Numbered from the stretch's first letter, positions 34,960 to 47,684 are shown. The stretch: DNA of 64,000 nucleotides from Petaurus breviceps papuanus (GCA_028583685.1 JAMXIF010000086.1:21421853-21485852), one strand, 5' to 3'. The notes: generated by a model from the letters alone, not told the origin. Program-made: numbers and translations.

Positions 34960-35066
34960 TTTGAGCCCAAAAGGACTTTAGAGGACATGAAATCCAGCCA
35001 AATCATTTTACATATAAGGGTCCAGATAGGTCTAAGTGGCATAGATGAAATTTGGTCCTAGAGTTC
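34960..35066 (-). mobile_element. MIR/THER-class SINE, antisense, 3' portion
   Basis: ttgagcccaaaaggacttta and caaatcattttacatataag fit the reversed 3' half. It stops where the 34-bp direct repeat begins. Confidence 0.5.
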
Positions 35067-35100
35067 TTTGAATTCACATCTGGCAGGATTTTTTTCTCTA
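35067..35100 (+). repeat. Exact 34-bp direct repeat, left copy
   Basis: Starts tttgaattcacatctggc and ends ttctcta. Identical to 36,052-36,085, 985 bp away start to start. Flanking bases differ. Confidence 0.95.
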
Positions 35101-36051
35101 TAGCTCTGTGAACATTGAGGGAGTGATAGTACATTGTAATTTTATAGTACTTCAGTCTTTTAAAAATACTTTCATAAGGATTATCTCATTAGATATTGAT
35201 GTTATGAAAAGTTGTTTTCATTAGCCCCATTTTGCAGATGAGAAAACAGAGCCACAGGGAGGCAAGGAAGGAAGATGTCATACCTGGTCCTTTATAAACT
35301 ACAATTAGACCCTTGGAATTCTGTCTTCCAATAATAATTTTTTTCTTTCTACACCACTGTACAGTCTATCCTTTGTCTTTATAGTTTCCTTCTCTCTGTT
35401 TCAGATTAGCTGAAGAAATAATTCCAATATGTTGAAACTAGAAGAATCCTTAAGAAGCACATTTACAAAATAAATAAACTCAACAATATCAAACCCAACA
35501 ACCCCAAGTAATACTTCCAAAGGGCAGGTATGTTGAGTTTGAGGTGTGGCTTCTCTTATCACTACAACACTTCTTCTAGCTCTAATTTAGAGAGAGATTT
35601 TTCTTAAAATAAAGAGGCAAACTAACCCCCAAACACTCTCTCTCTCCCAATTTATGATATGCGTGTGGCCACTCATAGGAGGCTCTCAGGTTGAGGGCGC
35701 TTTCCTTGAACAGTCCTTCCCAAAGACTAACCTTGTTACAAAGCACTAAGTTCTCAGTAACTCAGTGAAGAGGTGAACATGTCTTGCATACAAATGATAT
35801 TTCACTTCTGTGTCTCCAAACAAAAGAAAAGCCAGTCTCAGAAGGAGCTTTGTAGTCTGACATCTGGCTAAAAAGAAATCCAGTTATTTCGTGGCTTTGG
35901 GACCTGGAAGCCGTAGGGAAGGAAGGAGAGACAACGTCCCTAAGTAGGGAAGAGTGGCCGGTATCATTCTGAGAATGAACCAGAGCAGGTTGGAAGAGGA
36001 CACATTTATAGAGCTGTATCAATCTTGTGGCTTCACTAGGGCTGTGATACA
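35101..36051. other. Intron between the 34-bp repeats
   Basis: A reversed MIR/Mar1 at about 35,130-35,285 (ctttcataaggattatctca, ttgcagatgagaaaacagag). The rest is single-copy with no coding signal. Confidence 0.5.
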
Positions 36052-36085
36052 TTTGAATTCACATCTGGCAGGATTTTTTTCTCTA
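36052..36085 (+). repeat. Exact 34-bp direct repeat, right copy
   Basis: Identical to 35,067-35,100, including its run of 7 T. Sequence on either side is unrelated between the two copies. Confidence 0.95.
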
Positions 36086-36384
36086 CAATTCAAAATAATT
36101 CACTGTGGCTTCACTTTGATTGATGCCAACTCATGGCTCACAATGGAATAACAAGTAATTCAGAGAATATTTTTCTTTCATTTGGAGTGAAAACATAAAG
36201 AAATATCAACCATATTGGGAAGCATTTATGTATAACTAAATTTATATATAAAGGCATATATATATTTAAATATTAAACTGAAGCATGTTTAAATAAGTCA
36301 CTTGCTCATCCTCACCTATCCACTGGACTCCTATGTTTCTTTATGAGATGTTGGTAATTAAAAAGCTTTTTTTCAGGTTTGCAA

Positions 36385-36570
36385 AGAGCCTGACTTCATC
36401 ATATGTTTGACACAGCCACCCTGTGAAGCACCTGGGACAAGTGTTATTATTTCATTTTAAAAATGAGCAAATTGACAAGTTAAGAGACTCAGTTGCACAG
36501 CCAACAAATGTCAGAGGGCAGGATCTGAAACCAGGTCTCCGCTGACTTCCAATCCAGGACTCTTCACTAA
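36385..36570 (-). mobile_element. MIR SINE, antisense
   Basis: tttaaaaatgagcaaattga, gttgcacagccaacaaatgt and atctgaaaccaggtctccgc. Confidence 0.75.
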
Positions 36571-36864
36571 AGTGAATGGCCTCACAGGTCACAGGATCAC
36601 AGATGCAGAAGAGGCAGTGCCCTAAAAGGTCATCTAGGGCTAGTGGTGTCAAACTCAAATAGAAATAGATCACTCTGTTGTGTATTGACTTAGAAAACCG
36701 CTTATTATATTATATTAGAAAAACATATTATCTATGTTGTATGGTATTTTTATTTATTTGGTGAAACATTTCCCAATTACACTTTAATCTGGTTCCAGCT
36801 GCACCCTGGAGCTCTGCCAGTTTCATGCTGACCAGAACTGTCAGTTTGATACATCTGTCACCCC

Positions 36865-37060
36865 AATAACCTCATTTTACTTGTATGAAACCAAGGCCCA
36901 AATTTATTCAATGTTACATAAATAATAAGTAGTAGAGTCAGGATTTGAACCCAAAAAGAGCTGGAAAAGGAGATGGCAAGCCACTCTAGTGACTTTGCTA
37001 ATAGAACCCCAAATGGGGTGACAGAGAGTCTTGATATGACTGAAAATGACTAGACAACAC
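36865..37060. mobile_element. MIR (antisense) joined to an RTE-SINE 3' half (sense)
   Basis: 36,865-36,955 is a reversed MIR (aataagtagtagagtcagga). 36,956-37,060 is the sense 3' half of an RTE-type SINE (gatggcaagccactctagtg, ccccaaatggggtgacagag). Confidence 0.7.
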
Positions 37061-37324
37061 TGACTCCAAATTCAGAATTATTTCCACATACCATGATGCT
37101 TCTATACCTCCAGAAGTAATTAATACTAATATATATATATGTAAATGCATGTATACATGTATGAATGTGTGTATAGAATGTCATTTTATTCAAAGAATTT
37201 AATCAATGCTATTTTCTTTCACATTGCAATCATTTTCCAATGATTCCTCCCTTCTGCCCAAGTAGAATTTTGCCTTGTTATGAAATGGAGTTTCATGTTT
37301 TTCAAAGAATTTTCACATCTACTC

Positions 37325-37490
37325 CTTCTGATCCTAACATCTCCATGAGATCAGGATTATTATTATTTTTATTTAATTAAAGCCCAGAGCAGGCAAGTAA
37401 TTTACTCCAAGGCCACATAGCAAATTGGCGGTGGTGCCCAGACCAAAATCAGATTTCCCAACTCTGAGGCCACTCCTCTCAGCACTTGAT
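37325..37490 (-). mobile_element. MIR SINE, antisense
   Basis: cctaacatctccatgagatc, gcccagagcaggcaagtaat and caaggccacatagcaaattg. Confidence 0.7.
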
Positions 37491-37989
37491 AATCACTTAG
37501 CAAATATAGTTTAGCTTTTACCTGAAATACACTTAAATTGTTAGGATATAAATGAGATTTCACTTCCATGTATCAGAACACAAATAAAGCTAACAGAATA
37601 AACTTCATAATTTGACATTCAATTAAAGAAACTTGACTACCTTACTGAGACTCAGTTTTCTCATCCAAAATATGGAAACAATAATGCCTATATGAATCAC
37701 CTCATAAAAATATTGAATTAAATTGCACAGCAGAAACTGAATTTGCTGATATAGAATCCAAACAGAATATAAAAAGTAGATGTAGTGATCGATAATGTTA
37801 AATAGTACAGAGAATAAGGAGGGCCATAACTGAAGAAATACCATGCAGAAGTCATTGGCTCTTGGAGAGCTGTTTCGATTGAGTAGCAAGGCAGGTCCTA
37901 AATAACAAGAGATGAGAAGTTAATGAATCTACAAGGTGTTGGGAGGGAGACTTATGAGGAAGCTAAAAAGGTATTTAAAATTACTAGAA

Positions 37990-38175
37990 TGAAGAAAAGA
38001 AACTAGCATTTATTAAGTGTTTCCTATGATCCAGGGACTTGGCTAAGGGCTGGGGTTACAATTACTAGTGGAAAGACAGTCCTTACCCCCAAGAAATTTA
38101 CATTCTAGGAGTAAGGCAATTCACAAAGGGGAGCAGAAAAGTCAAATTGGGGAGGAACTTGAGATTGAAATGAGA
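37990..38175 (-). mobile_element. L2 LINE fragment, antisense
   Basis: actagcatttattaagtgtt, cttggctaagggctggggtt and cagtccttacccccaagaaa, the reversed L2 3' terminus. Confidence 0.75.
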
Positions 38176-40520
38176 GAGGGAGGTGGGACCTGATAGGACT
38201 CCAGGGGGTGACCAGTTCAAGAGAAGGTTATTTTAGGGGTGGGGAAACCTGAGCATGTTTATAGGCAAAGAGCCAGGGGATGGGGAGATTTAAAATGTAT
38301 ATAAGGGAGGAAGAGTCATAAAAGTGAAGTCCTAGGTGACCAGACGAAGGGTGAAGGGAAGAAAATGAGGACATAGGCTGAAGGCACAGGGATCAGCCTT
38401 GGACTAGGAAGAATGCCCTATCTTCCTCTGAGTCAATGGGTAAAGGTATTGAGAGGTTGAGGGTGTATTAAACTAATGAAGTGGGAGAGCTCATGTAAGA
38501 TGACCACATTTAGATGATTAGATGATCATATTAGAGTTTAGATTGGACTGGGGGAATGCAATTTAAATACTATCTTAATGAAAACAAATTCAGAATTTTA
38601 AGGGGTTCCCCCCCCCCATATAGTGGAAGGTAAGATAATAAAAGGTGAAAACACCTGCTAAAAGTGAGTGAAGGGGGGGCGGGTAGCACTGATGGTTTGA
38701 GAAGAGTGGGAAAAAATTGAAGCATTCACTGCAGGAAATGAAGCAGGAAGCTGATAAGAGATGAATAATAGGACTGTCAAACAGTAGTGAGAACCCAGCT
38801 GGGTATTTATCCGGCTTGGATTTTTCATGAACTCAGCGCTGTTACATGACTTGTCCAGGAATCTTTGGCAACCCAAGGGTAGAGAAAGCAGATCTCAGAG
38901 GTTACTCAAGGGCAGGGGGACTGGTCAGGTATACCATGCATAAGTTAAAGGGGATGAGGTTTTCCAGACATTTTTACTTGGCTTGATTCTCTTTGCATCA
39001 TTTAGCCCTCTCTCCTGGGGCTTCTGCTTATCTATTTTCCTAGAGTCTCTGCTCATTACCATTTCCGTGAGGAGAGAGAAAACATTGAACAAATTTCTAC
39101 TTACAAGACATATTCATATAAGAGAGTGAACCCAATTCTGACCCAAATATCTAGGACTTCGGTGGTAAAACTAACAAAAGATCACCATAAATTTTGGTGG
39201 GGTATTAGAAATCAACCTATTTTCCAGCCCTCAAACTTCTGGGAAACAATGTTTTTGCATCCCTTGGAGTCAGAACTTAAGAACTATGGTGCTATGGTGA
39301 ATTGCACTATATCTATACTTTTGTTCCAGCTTTAGAGTCTAAGAAAATTAACCCAGAAGAGGTAAAATCTACAGGGTACCATCACCCTGCTGATGACACA
39401 GCAGGAGGTGACTGCTGAGCCAGAGCTCAGGACTCCACCTCCCCAGGCCTAGCACAGGTAAATACTCTCATCTCTAAAACACCATGCAGGAAGAAATCCC
39501 TCAGGAATTGTAGCCACTGATTAAATCAATAAAAATCACAGTAAGAGAAGTCTGGTGAAAATAAAGTCAAGATAATGGCCTCATGAGTCAATAGGAAGAC
39601 AGCAAGTTGAAGGTGAAGGACAAAGGGAGACACGTTTTGAGAACAACAGTTCAGTTATAGTCAGGGTAAAAGTTCATCATGGCTAAGGAGGAGGATGGAA
39701 AATTGGAAAGAAAAAAAGAATGAGTCAGACATTGAACAGGAGATGACCAACTCATAGGAAGCTGGTGATTAGGTCATTAAGCAAAGACACATATGTATGA
39801 GGACAATATACATGTAAGCATGTATGTATGGTATCTAAAGATGAGAGAGGAAAAAGAGTGATGGGGACTTAACTCCACCATCAGCTAAGAAGTAGCAATA
39901 TTGAAGAGCCATAGCCCATGGGAAGGAGCCGTTAAGGGGTCCCCAGAGAGCATGATTTAACATGGAAATAAACAAGAGCACCCAGACATTTGCTGTAGTA
40001 ATTCTCCCATTCTGTAAATACATGTTTGTGTTTTACTAAGAGACAAATTCTGTGATTCTTCTGCTTGGATCTCATGGGACACAAAGTGATAAAAAGAATC
40101 ATGCCTTATAAAAATTAACCAAGAAATATAAATACTGCAGGTCTCAAGTGGTAACCAAGAGGAAATGTTCATCAGAGAAATCATATCAGTCAGAAAGCTG
40201 ATTTTTTAAAAATAGGTTAATAAGGTAGAGTTTAAATCCAAAATATGAAATCAGTCAAATAATTAATGGAAAAAAAATCTATAAAATGTTCCATCCAAAG
40301 AATATACATAGGGAATTATTTTTAATGATGGCTAATTTGATCAAGGAAGTCTTAAATGGGACTCTGCATGGCTTTAAAATGGTATGGTCTAAATGTGAAC
40401 TTAAGTTGCCCTATGAATAAAAGTGATTCTAATAAGCATTCTCAATATGGAGTCTTGAAAATCATTTTTATGTTGGTCCCTTCTGAGTGGAGGTTTTGCT
40501 TTACTTTAATTACAAAGCAG
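38176..40520. other. Long single-copy intronic stretch
   Basis: No repeat family or exon recognised over 2.3 kb. 38,110-38,480 is GA-rich and could be the upstream continuation of the antisense L2. A C8 run sits near 38,610 and an atgtatgtat tract near 39,815. Confidence 0.45.
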
Positions 40521-40521
40521 G

Positions 40522-40645
40522 AGGCATCACTGTATAGTAAGAAGCTCACGGGCTTGGGAGTCAAAAGATGGAACTCTCTTCTTGGCTCTGCGACTAAACT
40601 TCTATATGACCATATATAAGTCACTTTACCTCTGGGTCTCAATTA
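40522..40645 (+). mobile_element. MIR SINE
   Basis: agaagctcacgggcttggga, tatataagtcactttacctc and tgggtctcaattaaaaacat. Confidence 0.7.
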
Positions 40646-41129
40646 AAAACATAGAACTAAACACCACATGGTAGGACCAAAGTACAGGATTGTCCCTGAC
40701 TACCCGCGTAGTTTATTATCTCTCTGGAGAGTTAGGAAAGATATAAATGGGGGGATAAAAGAGCTATAATATATAATACAAGGCAATTATCTGAGGGGTA
40801 ACAATATAGAAAATAAGTCCTAATGGACATACAAAGGGGGCACAAGGTAAGTTTTTACAAAGAAGGTGAGATTTCTGCTGTCAAAGATGAATGTAATGAA
40901 CACAAGGCCCAGCAATTCAGGTTAAACAGATTATTTCAAGAAAGCACAAAAGGACAGGCAGTGAATAGGCCTACACATAATTAATTGGCTATTGTTCCTA
41001 TCTCCAAAAATATCTCATTTTCCTTTCTCTTATCAAAGCTACCATTCCCACAATATTTTTTTCACACAGTTGCATAGGTCTGACTACATCATTTCCTTGT
41101 TCAAAGCACCCTATCGCCTATGGTCCTGG

Positions 41130-41310
41130 TGTCCTTAACCCTTATGTCTGTCATGGGTTCCTCTGCTAGTCTGGTGAAACCCATGGATCCTTCTCAGAAA
41201 TAAATAAAATACTGAGGATTACACACAAAACCAATTATGCTGAAATATAAATTTCAAAATACATAAAAAAGTCTATAGATTCCCAGGTTAAGAACCCATG
41301 TTCTTTAAGT
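41130..41310 (+). mobile_element. hAT-like non-autonomous element
   Basis: ccttaacccttatgtctgtc at one end and ttcccaggttaagaacccat at the other are rough inverted complements. The interior (aaataaaatactgaggatta) matches the element at 16,170-16,635. Confidence 0.5.
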
Positions 41311-41576
41311 ACATATAGCAGGTATTTCTAGTGCCTCCTGGAAATTAACTTGGGGAAAATAAATTATCAAGATAATTAAGGAGTTAGAAAATGTATGTGG
41401 GTACATATTTCCTAGAATTCCTGAATTTCCTTTTCCTTCGCTCTTGTAGAGTGGTTTGGTTGGCCATTTTTTGTCATTTTGCTTATGCATAGATGGCCAC
41501 ACGTCACCTATTGCGAGTTTCCTATTGCTTATTGCAGGAAAGACAAACTGAGTATGATCTTGGAGAGCTGCAGCTA

Positions 41577-41998
41577 CTGTGTTTCCCCGATAATAAGACC
41601 TAGCCCGAAAATAAGCCCTCCCCTTACTGTGTAAGATTCCTCTAAAATAAGCCCTCCCCCGAAAATAAGCCCTATTGAGATTGCTACTGCAGTGAAGGTG
41701 ATCCCCTGTGCTACACGCTACATTACGGTACCCTCTGTATGCACCGTCCCCCCCCCTGTGAAACGCACGCCGTGCTCCGAGCTGCATCCAATCAGAGCTG
41801 CAGCAGTGAGCACGTCATCCTGTTCTTCCCCAGTGATTTGCCTATTGAATAAAGATACATTTTTTTGTTCACATTTACCTGTTTATTAAAATTGCTGTCA
41901 ATGTTCATTAAAATAAGCCCTCCCCTGAAAATAAGCCCTCTGGTGTTTTTCTGTCCAAAAAACTAATAAGACAGTGCCTTATTATCGGGGAAACACGG
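41577..41998. mobile_element. Mariner-like MITE with TA target duplication
   Basis: The left end ctgtgtttccccgataataa and the inverse of the right end, ccgtgtttccccgataataa, match at 19 of 20 bases and extend slightly further. TA lies directly outside both ends (41,575-41,576 and 41,999-42,000), the target duplication of Tc1/mariner. Length 422 bp with no transposase frame, so non-autonomous. Near both ends it carries repeats of aaaataagccctcccc. The interior is CpG-rich and unlike the surrounding intron. The near-identical ends suggest a fairly young insertion. Confidence 0.88.
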
Positions 41999-42000
41999 TA

Positions 42001-43014
42001 GGAACATCAAGACCCAGAGCCAGGGAAAGGCACGTTAGATGCCATACAGAATAACAAACATAGGCAAAGAACGAGAAACACTGGAATTAGAGCTACTAGG
42101 AAACCCCAGCACCAAAGAGATTGCTCTAGGAATCCAGTCCCAATCCTTTCTGCTTCCCTTGGTGATTTGTAGATTTGGCAGGTTCCAAACATGTGGCTCC
42201 TCTGATTATTCTTTTCCCTCTCTGCCAGCTAGGAACATATGGGGGTAGGGAGTGGGGAGAGAGGAGAGTCAATTAAGGGAAACTTTTTTTTTTTTGCAAT
42301 TTTGCTAGGTGACAGTTACTTTATTGCATTTTAACAGACTGTGTGGCCATTGAGAAGTCGGTTGCTTTAAACCTTTTGAATGAACTTAACTGATAAAGAG
42401 CAGGCCATTTTTCAAATTCAGACTGGAAAACTAAAAGGCAAATCAAGATGTCTATAATTTTATTATTTCAAAGCACCTTTGTTTTCCTATTTTTATATCC
42501 CCAGATTCATTTTTAATTTGGACAGCACTGTATGATAAAGGCTCTCAAGCCTTGTGGTAGGTAGGGGAATAGTCTAAGAGTTTGTAGAGCAGAACCCTCT
42601 CTAAAAATCAGTGGGGCCACTGGACACTTGGGAAATGCCACTTCATGTGCATCTGAATGATGATTTGGACTCCCAACTTTGGAGTCCACAGAGCCTGCCA
42701 TGCACACAATTCAAGAGTATGCTGGTTCTCAAGTACCATGATTTAAAAATCCAAAATGCTAGACTGGCCACATCCCATTCTTTCTGGTGATCAGTTTGAA
42801 AGTTTCTTCCCATCCTATTTTGAAGCTGTTGATTTCAGAAATATCTTTCTGAAAGGTATTTATACAAATGCATTTTGGTTATTTCTTTTGCTTTGTTCTT
42901 CTAGACCTGTAATTTCATTGCTTTAGGGAGCTCTTAGTGGGAAATTCTTTTGGCCAACCAGTTTGATGACACCTCTGTAATGTGGGTTACAAAGAGGCTT
43001 ACCCAGAATTCAGG
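42001..43014. other. Single-copy intronic sequence
   Basis: No repeat recognised. T run at 42,285-42,294. No coding signal. Confidence 0.5.
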
Positions 43015-43315
43015 AATGCTATCCTTCCTCCTCTCCACTTTCCAGGCTTCCTTCAAGTCTGATCTAAAATCTCATTTGCAAGAAGCATTTCCTGGCTCCC
43101 CTTAATGTTGAAGTCTTCCTCTCTAAGATTAGTTTTCATATGCCCTGTATACATGTGGCATGAACACAGCTGTTTGCATACTAACATTCCCCATATCCCA
43201 TTAGAATGTGAGCTCCTTGAGGTAAGGGATTTTTTCATTTTGTCTTTGTGTCCCCAAAGGTTAATATAATGCCTAGTACACAGTAGGTCTTTAATTAAAG
43301 CATGCTGACTGAAAC
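43015..43315 (+). mobile_element. L2 LINE 3' end
   Basis: cttccttcaagtctgatcta, aagcatttcctggctcccct, gtgagctccttgaggtaagg and gcctagtacacagtaggtct are the L2 terminal 3' sequence in order. Confidence 0.88.
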
Positions 43316-43384
43316 AGGGACTTAAACACATATTTTGATGATTTCTGAGGTAATCACTAAGTTGGGTATTTAAATTTCACTCAG

Positions 43385-43530
43385 GAAAGGCAGTGTTGTA
43401 TAGTGAGTGGGAAAACCCACTGGACTGGAGTAAAAGGACCTCCGGTCCTTTCCATACTCCTTTCCACACTCTGGTCCCTAGTTCTATTATCTTGGGTAAG
43501 TCACTTCAGCCTCAAAGTCCTATCAGATGG
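43385..43530 (+). mobile_element. MIR SINE
   Basis: ggcagtgttgtatagtgagt, cccactggactggagtaaaa and cttgggtaagtcacttcagc. Confidence 0.75.
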
Positions 43531-43841
43531 AGGCTTAGAATAAACTTCTACTGACTCCTCTGATCCTTTATCTCGGCTAGTCATCCAGGAAATTAGTGAC
43601 CCAATAAAAAAGTGCCTACTAAACTGTGAATGACTCTGCAACTGAAAATATATTTTGTTCATTAAAGGAATGATTCTAATGATGGAATCTCAGGCAATAT
43701 ATTAGACAGGGATAAGACTATTTGGGGACAAAGACACTGGTTCAGCATCTACCAACAGGTAACATACCATGTGCTTAATATCATTCTTTGCTTTTAAGTA
43801 AAACCAGATCCTATCACACCACTTGCAAAGCTTGATTTGTT

Positions 43842-44087
43842 TTTTTCTTATTGAGTCATTTCAGTCATGTCTGACTCTTTGTGACCCTGTTTGGGGTTAT
43901 CTTGGCAAAATAGTGGGGTGGTTTGCCATTTCTTTTTCCAAATCATTTTATAAATAAGGCAAATTGAGGCAAACAGGGTTAAGTGACTTGCCCAGGGTCA
44001 CACAGTGTCTGAGATGAGATTTGAACTCAGGTCTTCCTGACTCAATGTCCAGCATTCTGTCCACTTCACCACCTAGCTGCTCCTATA
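43842..44087 (-). mobile_element. RTE-dependent SINE, antisense
   Basis: tcagtcatgtctgactcttt, gaccctgtttggggttatct, gacttgcccagggtcacaca and the reversed head caccacctagctgctcc. agcttgatt on both sides (about 43,829 and 44,088) may be the target duplication. Confidence 0.92.
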
Positions 44088-44705
44088 GCTTGATTAACCT
44101 CAGGCAAAATACCATCACCTATAATGGGCTTTTCTAGCCATAGCTTTATGGAGTCTCTGACTTATGATTTTTTTGCCTGACTGAAAATTCTGAGAGGAGC
44201 TATTTTTTTTCTTTTGGGTACCTAAAAATGATTTTATTATTTTGTGAGCATTAAATTAAATAGCACAGTGTCTAGCACATAGAAGATGCTTAATGCTTAT
44301 TTCCTTCCTTCCTCAAGGACTACTTAAAAAAAACCTACCTAAATAGGAATATACTGTATAGCAATGATACCCTTTTTAGGCAAAAGAAGACATATTTAAC
44401 TTACATAATAATGTGTACACTCTACTGGGGAAAAATAAAAATTAATATATGTATGCAAAACAATTAGAATAATTTTATTAGGTCACTGAATGAAAGCTAT
44501 GAGAGTAAGGCTCTAGTCTTAGCTAGTCCATTCATTGTCTTTTAGGGTAAGTTTAACTACTCTCTGCAACAGTTTCTCCATGTGAAAAAATGTCTCCATT
44601 AAAGACTACCTTTTTTACTTTCATATGGTCAAAAAAAATGATTGAATGAATGTAAATTCACTTTAAGTAGGTACTTGCTATATGTCAATCACTGTGATAT
44701 ATCTT
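44088..44705. other. Single-copy AT-rich intronic sequence
   Basis: Nothing recognised apart from an L2-like scrap near 44,255-44,300 (agcacagtgtctagcacata). Confidence 0.45.
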
Positions 44706-45085
44706 TTTTTATACTTTCCCCAACTTAATTATTTTTGTTAATTTATTTATCTACTTTTAGTTTTACAACATTCAGTTCTATAATCCCTTGAGTACCAAAT
44801 TTCCTCCCCCTCCTCCTACCCCCCCCTACCATGGCGGCATACAATCCTATATAGGTTCTACAAATACCTTTGCATTAAAGATTAGACAAGTGGTAAAGAG
44901 TTATAACCAAAGGAGCAAACAATGAGAAAGAAGGAACAAAACAAAACAAAATACAAAAGAAAGAGAACAAGAAGTGTGCTTCAATCTGTATTCAGACTCC
45001 ATAGTTCTTTTCCATGAATGTGGATATCCTTTTCCATCATAAGTCCTTTGGAGTTTTCTTATAACATTGCATTGCTGAAAGGAGT
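44706..45085 (-). mobile_element. L1 3' UTR, antisense
   Basis: taccaaatttcctccccctc, cttcaatctgtattcagact and ccatagttcttttccatgaa are reversed marsupial L1 3' UTR. It stands tail to head against the HAL1 that follows. Confidence 0.72.
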
Positions 45086-45204
45086 CCACTCTATCAAAGT
45101 TAGTCACACTGTGATTTATCTTAGAGATACAAACATAAAAATAGAAATAGTCCTTGTTTTTCAGGAGTTCACATGATGATCCCAAGGAACAGCATATAAA
45201 AGAA

Positions 45205-47680
45205 AAGTTCAAAGGTGGAACCAAAGTGGTAAAGTAAAGGCAGAGGCTCATTCTAGCTCTCCCCAAACTATCCAAATGCTGTTAAGTGATGACTCTATTA
45301 ACAAATTATAGAGAAGCAGAACACACAATAAAACAGAATGAAACAAGACAACTCAGAAAGTTGGCAGGAAAGGTCTGATACACGAGGGGGAGGGGGGAAT
45401 GCAGTCCAGTGCAACCTATACCAGCACAGACTGGGCCCCAGCAAACCCAGTCTGAGAAGGCCTCAGGGTGCCTGAATCAGTGGCAGCAGTGGTGGTTTTC
45501 AAACCTATCAGGCCATGAATGGTAAGTGCCTACTAAAGGCACTTAAAGTAGGCATTCGGTCCATAGACAGACAAGGGGTCAGAAGTAGATTTACAGGGGT
45601 TCTTTTGCTGGCACCAGGGGCAGGACTCTGTTACATTGCCTATACTTGGAACTGAATCGCAGTCCCAGTGTGAGGAAGAGCACTAGCACAGCAGAGCTTG
45701 TGGCCACAGGAGAGCAGGGACTCTGGTCACAGTTCCAGGGTTGAAAAGAGAGCTTGTGGTCACTCACAAACCAGCACCCAGTACAGGAGAGCAGTAAACA
45801 CACTTCTACCTAGATTTTACCACCTTGGAAGAGCCAAAAGCTTACAGGTCCCTCAAATAACTCTGAAAACAGGTACACACATACACACCCAAAAATTCTG
45901 AAACTTGGGACAGTGCCCCCCCCCAACTTTAGCACGGAATTAAAAGTCTAGAAATAGACTGGAAAATGAGCAAGTAGAAAAAATTCTGCCACAGAAAGTT
46001 ATTATGGTGACAAGGAAGATCAAAACATGTACATGCAGAATAAGATAATAAATTCAAGATTCCTGCATCCAAAGCATCAAAGAAAAATATGAATTGGTCT
46101 CAGGCCATGGAAGAACACAAAAAGGATTTTAAAAATCAAGTAAGAGAAGTGGAGGAAAAATTGGGAATAAAAATGAGACCGATACAAGAAAATTATGAAA
46201 AAGGAATCAACAACTTGGTAAAGGAAGGACAAAAATACTGAAGAAAATAAAATCTTTTTTTTTAAGAAAATAAAATCTTAAAAAATATGATAGGCTAAAT
46301 GGTAAAAGAAGCAGAAAAGAAGCAAGCCTTGAAAAGCATAATTGGTCAAATGGAAAAATATATGCAAAAATTCACTGAAGAAAAGAACTCCTCAAAAAGT
46401 AGAATTGGCCAAATGGAAAAGGAGGTACTAAAAAAAAATAATTCCTTAAAAGTGAGAATTGGACAAGCTTGGACAAGAAACAATCTAAGAAAATTAAAAG
46501 AATGAAAAAATAGAAACCAGTGTGAAATATCTCACTGAAAAAATAACTGACCTGGAAAATAGATTCAAGAGATTAATTTAAGAATTATTGGACTACTTGA
46601 AAGTCATGATTTTAAAAAAAGGCTTGACATCATCTTTCAAGAAATTATCAAGGAAAACTACTCTGATATTCAAGAAACAAAAGATAAAACAGAAATTGAT
46701 AGAATCCAATCAATCACCTCCTGAAAGAGATCCCAAAATGGAAACTACCAGGAATATTGTAGCCAAATTTCAGTTCTCCCAGATCAAGGAGAAAATATTG
46801 TAGGCAGCAAAAAAGAAACAATTCAAATATGGAGCTATAGTCAGGAAAACACAAGATTTAACAGTCTATATTAAAGGATCAGAGGGCTTGCAATGTGATA
46901 TTCTGGAAGACAAAGGAGGTTGGACTACAACCAAGAATCGCCTTCTTAGTAAAATTGAGTATAATCCTTTAAGGGAAAAAGTGGACATTCAATGAAAGAT
47001 GACTTTCATGAATTCCTGATGAAAAGACCAGAGCTGAATAGAAAATTTGACTTTAAATATAAGATGCAAATGATGAATAAAAAGGTAAACATGAAAGAGA
47101 AATCCCAAGGGATTTGATAGAGTTGAACTGTTTATATTCCTACATGGGAAAATAATATTTATAACTCCTAAAAATCTTTCTCATTTTTAGGGCAGTTAGA
47201 AGGAGTATATATAGACAGAAAGCAGAGGTGTGAGTTGAATGTGATGGCATGATTATCTAAAAAAATAAATTAAGGGATGAGAAAGAAAAATTCACTGGGA
47301 GAAGGGGAAAGAAAAAGGAAGAATGGGATCAATTATCTGACATAAAAGAGGCCTAGAAGAGATTTTACAATGGAGGGGAAAGTGAAGGAAGTGAGGAGGG
47401 GAGCACATGAACCTTACTCTCATAGGAACTGGCTCAAAGAGGGAATGATATGCACACTCAGAGGGGTATAGAAATCTATCTTACACTGCAGAAAAGCAGG
47501 AAGGGAAGGAGATGGGTGGGGCTGATAGAAGGGAGGGCAGTTTGTGGGAGGTAAAAGTCAGAGGCACAACACTTGAGAATGAACAGATTAAAAGGAGGTA
47601 GAGAATAGGATAAACCAAGGGAAAATGGGACGGAGAGAAATGCATAGTTGGTAATCATTATTTTGGGAAAAAAATTACAG
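45205..47680 (+). mobile_element. Old HAL1 element with decayed ORF1
   Basis: 5' UTR traces (aaggtggaaccaaagtggta) lead to an ORF1-like region at about 45,960-47,090. This region repeats the order of the 18.5-kb HAL1: gtaagagaagtggaggaaaa, gactacttgaaagtcatga, cacctcctgaaagagatccc, gaatattgtagccaaatttc. A 3' UTR like that of the first HAL1 follows (gagggaatgatatgcacact). Many stops and frame changes; clearly older than the 18.5-kb copy. Confidence 0.8.
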
Positions 47681-47684
47681 TAAG

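Noticed and set aside
35067-36085. 34-bp repeats as recombinase (loxP/FRT-like) sites
   Set aside because: The unit has no inverted arms around a spacer, so length alone is a coincidence.
41305-41787. 160-codon minus-strand frame with repeated GRAYFRG units
   Set aside because: The repeats are the aaaataagccctcccc words of the mariner-like MITE read in reverse; no start or family support.
41577-41998. CRISPR-like spaced repeats (aaaataagccctcccc)
   Set aside because: Few, unevenly spaced, inside a TA-flanked inverted-repeat element in a mammalian intron; not a CRISPR array.
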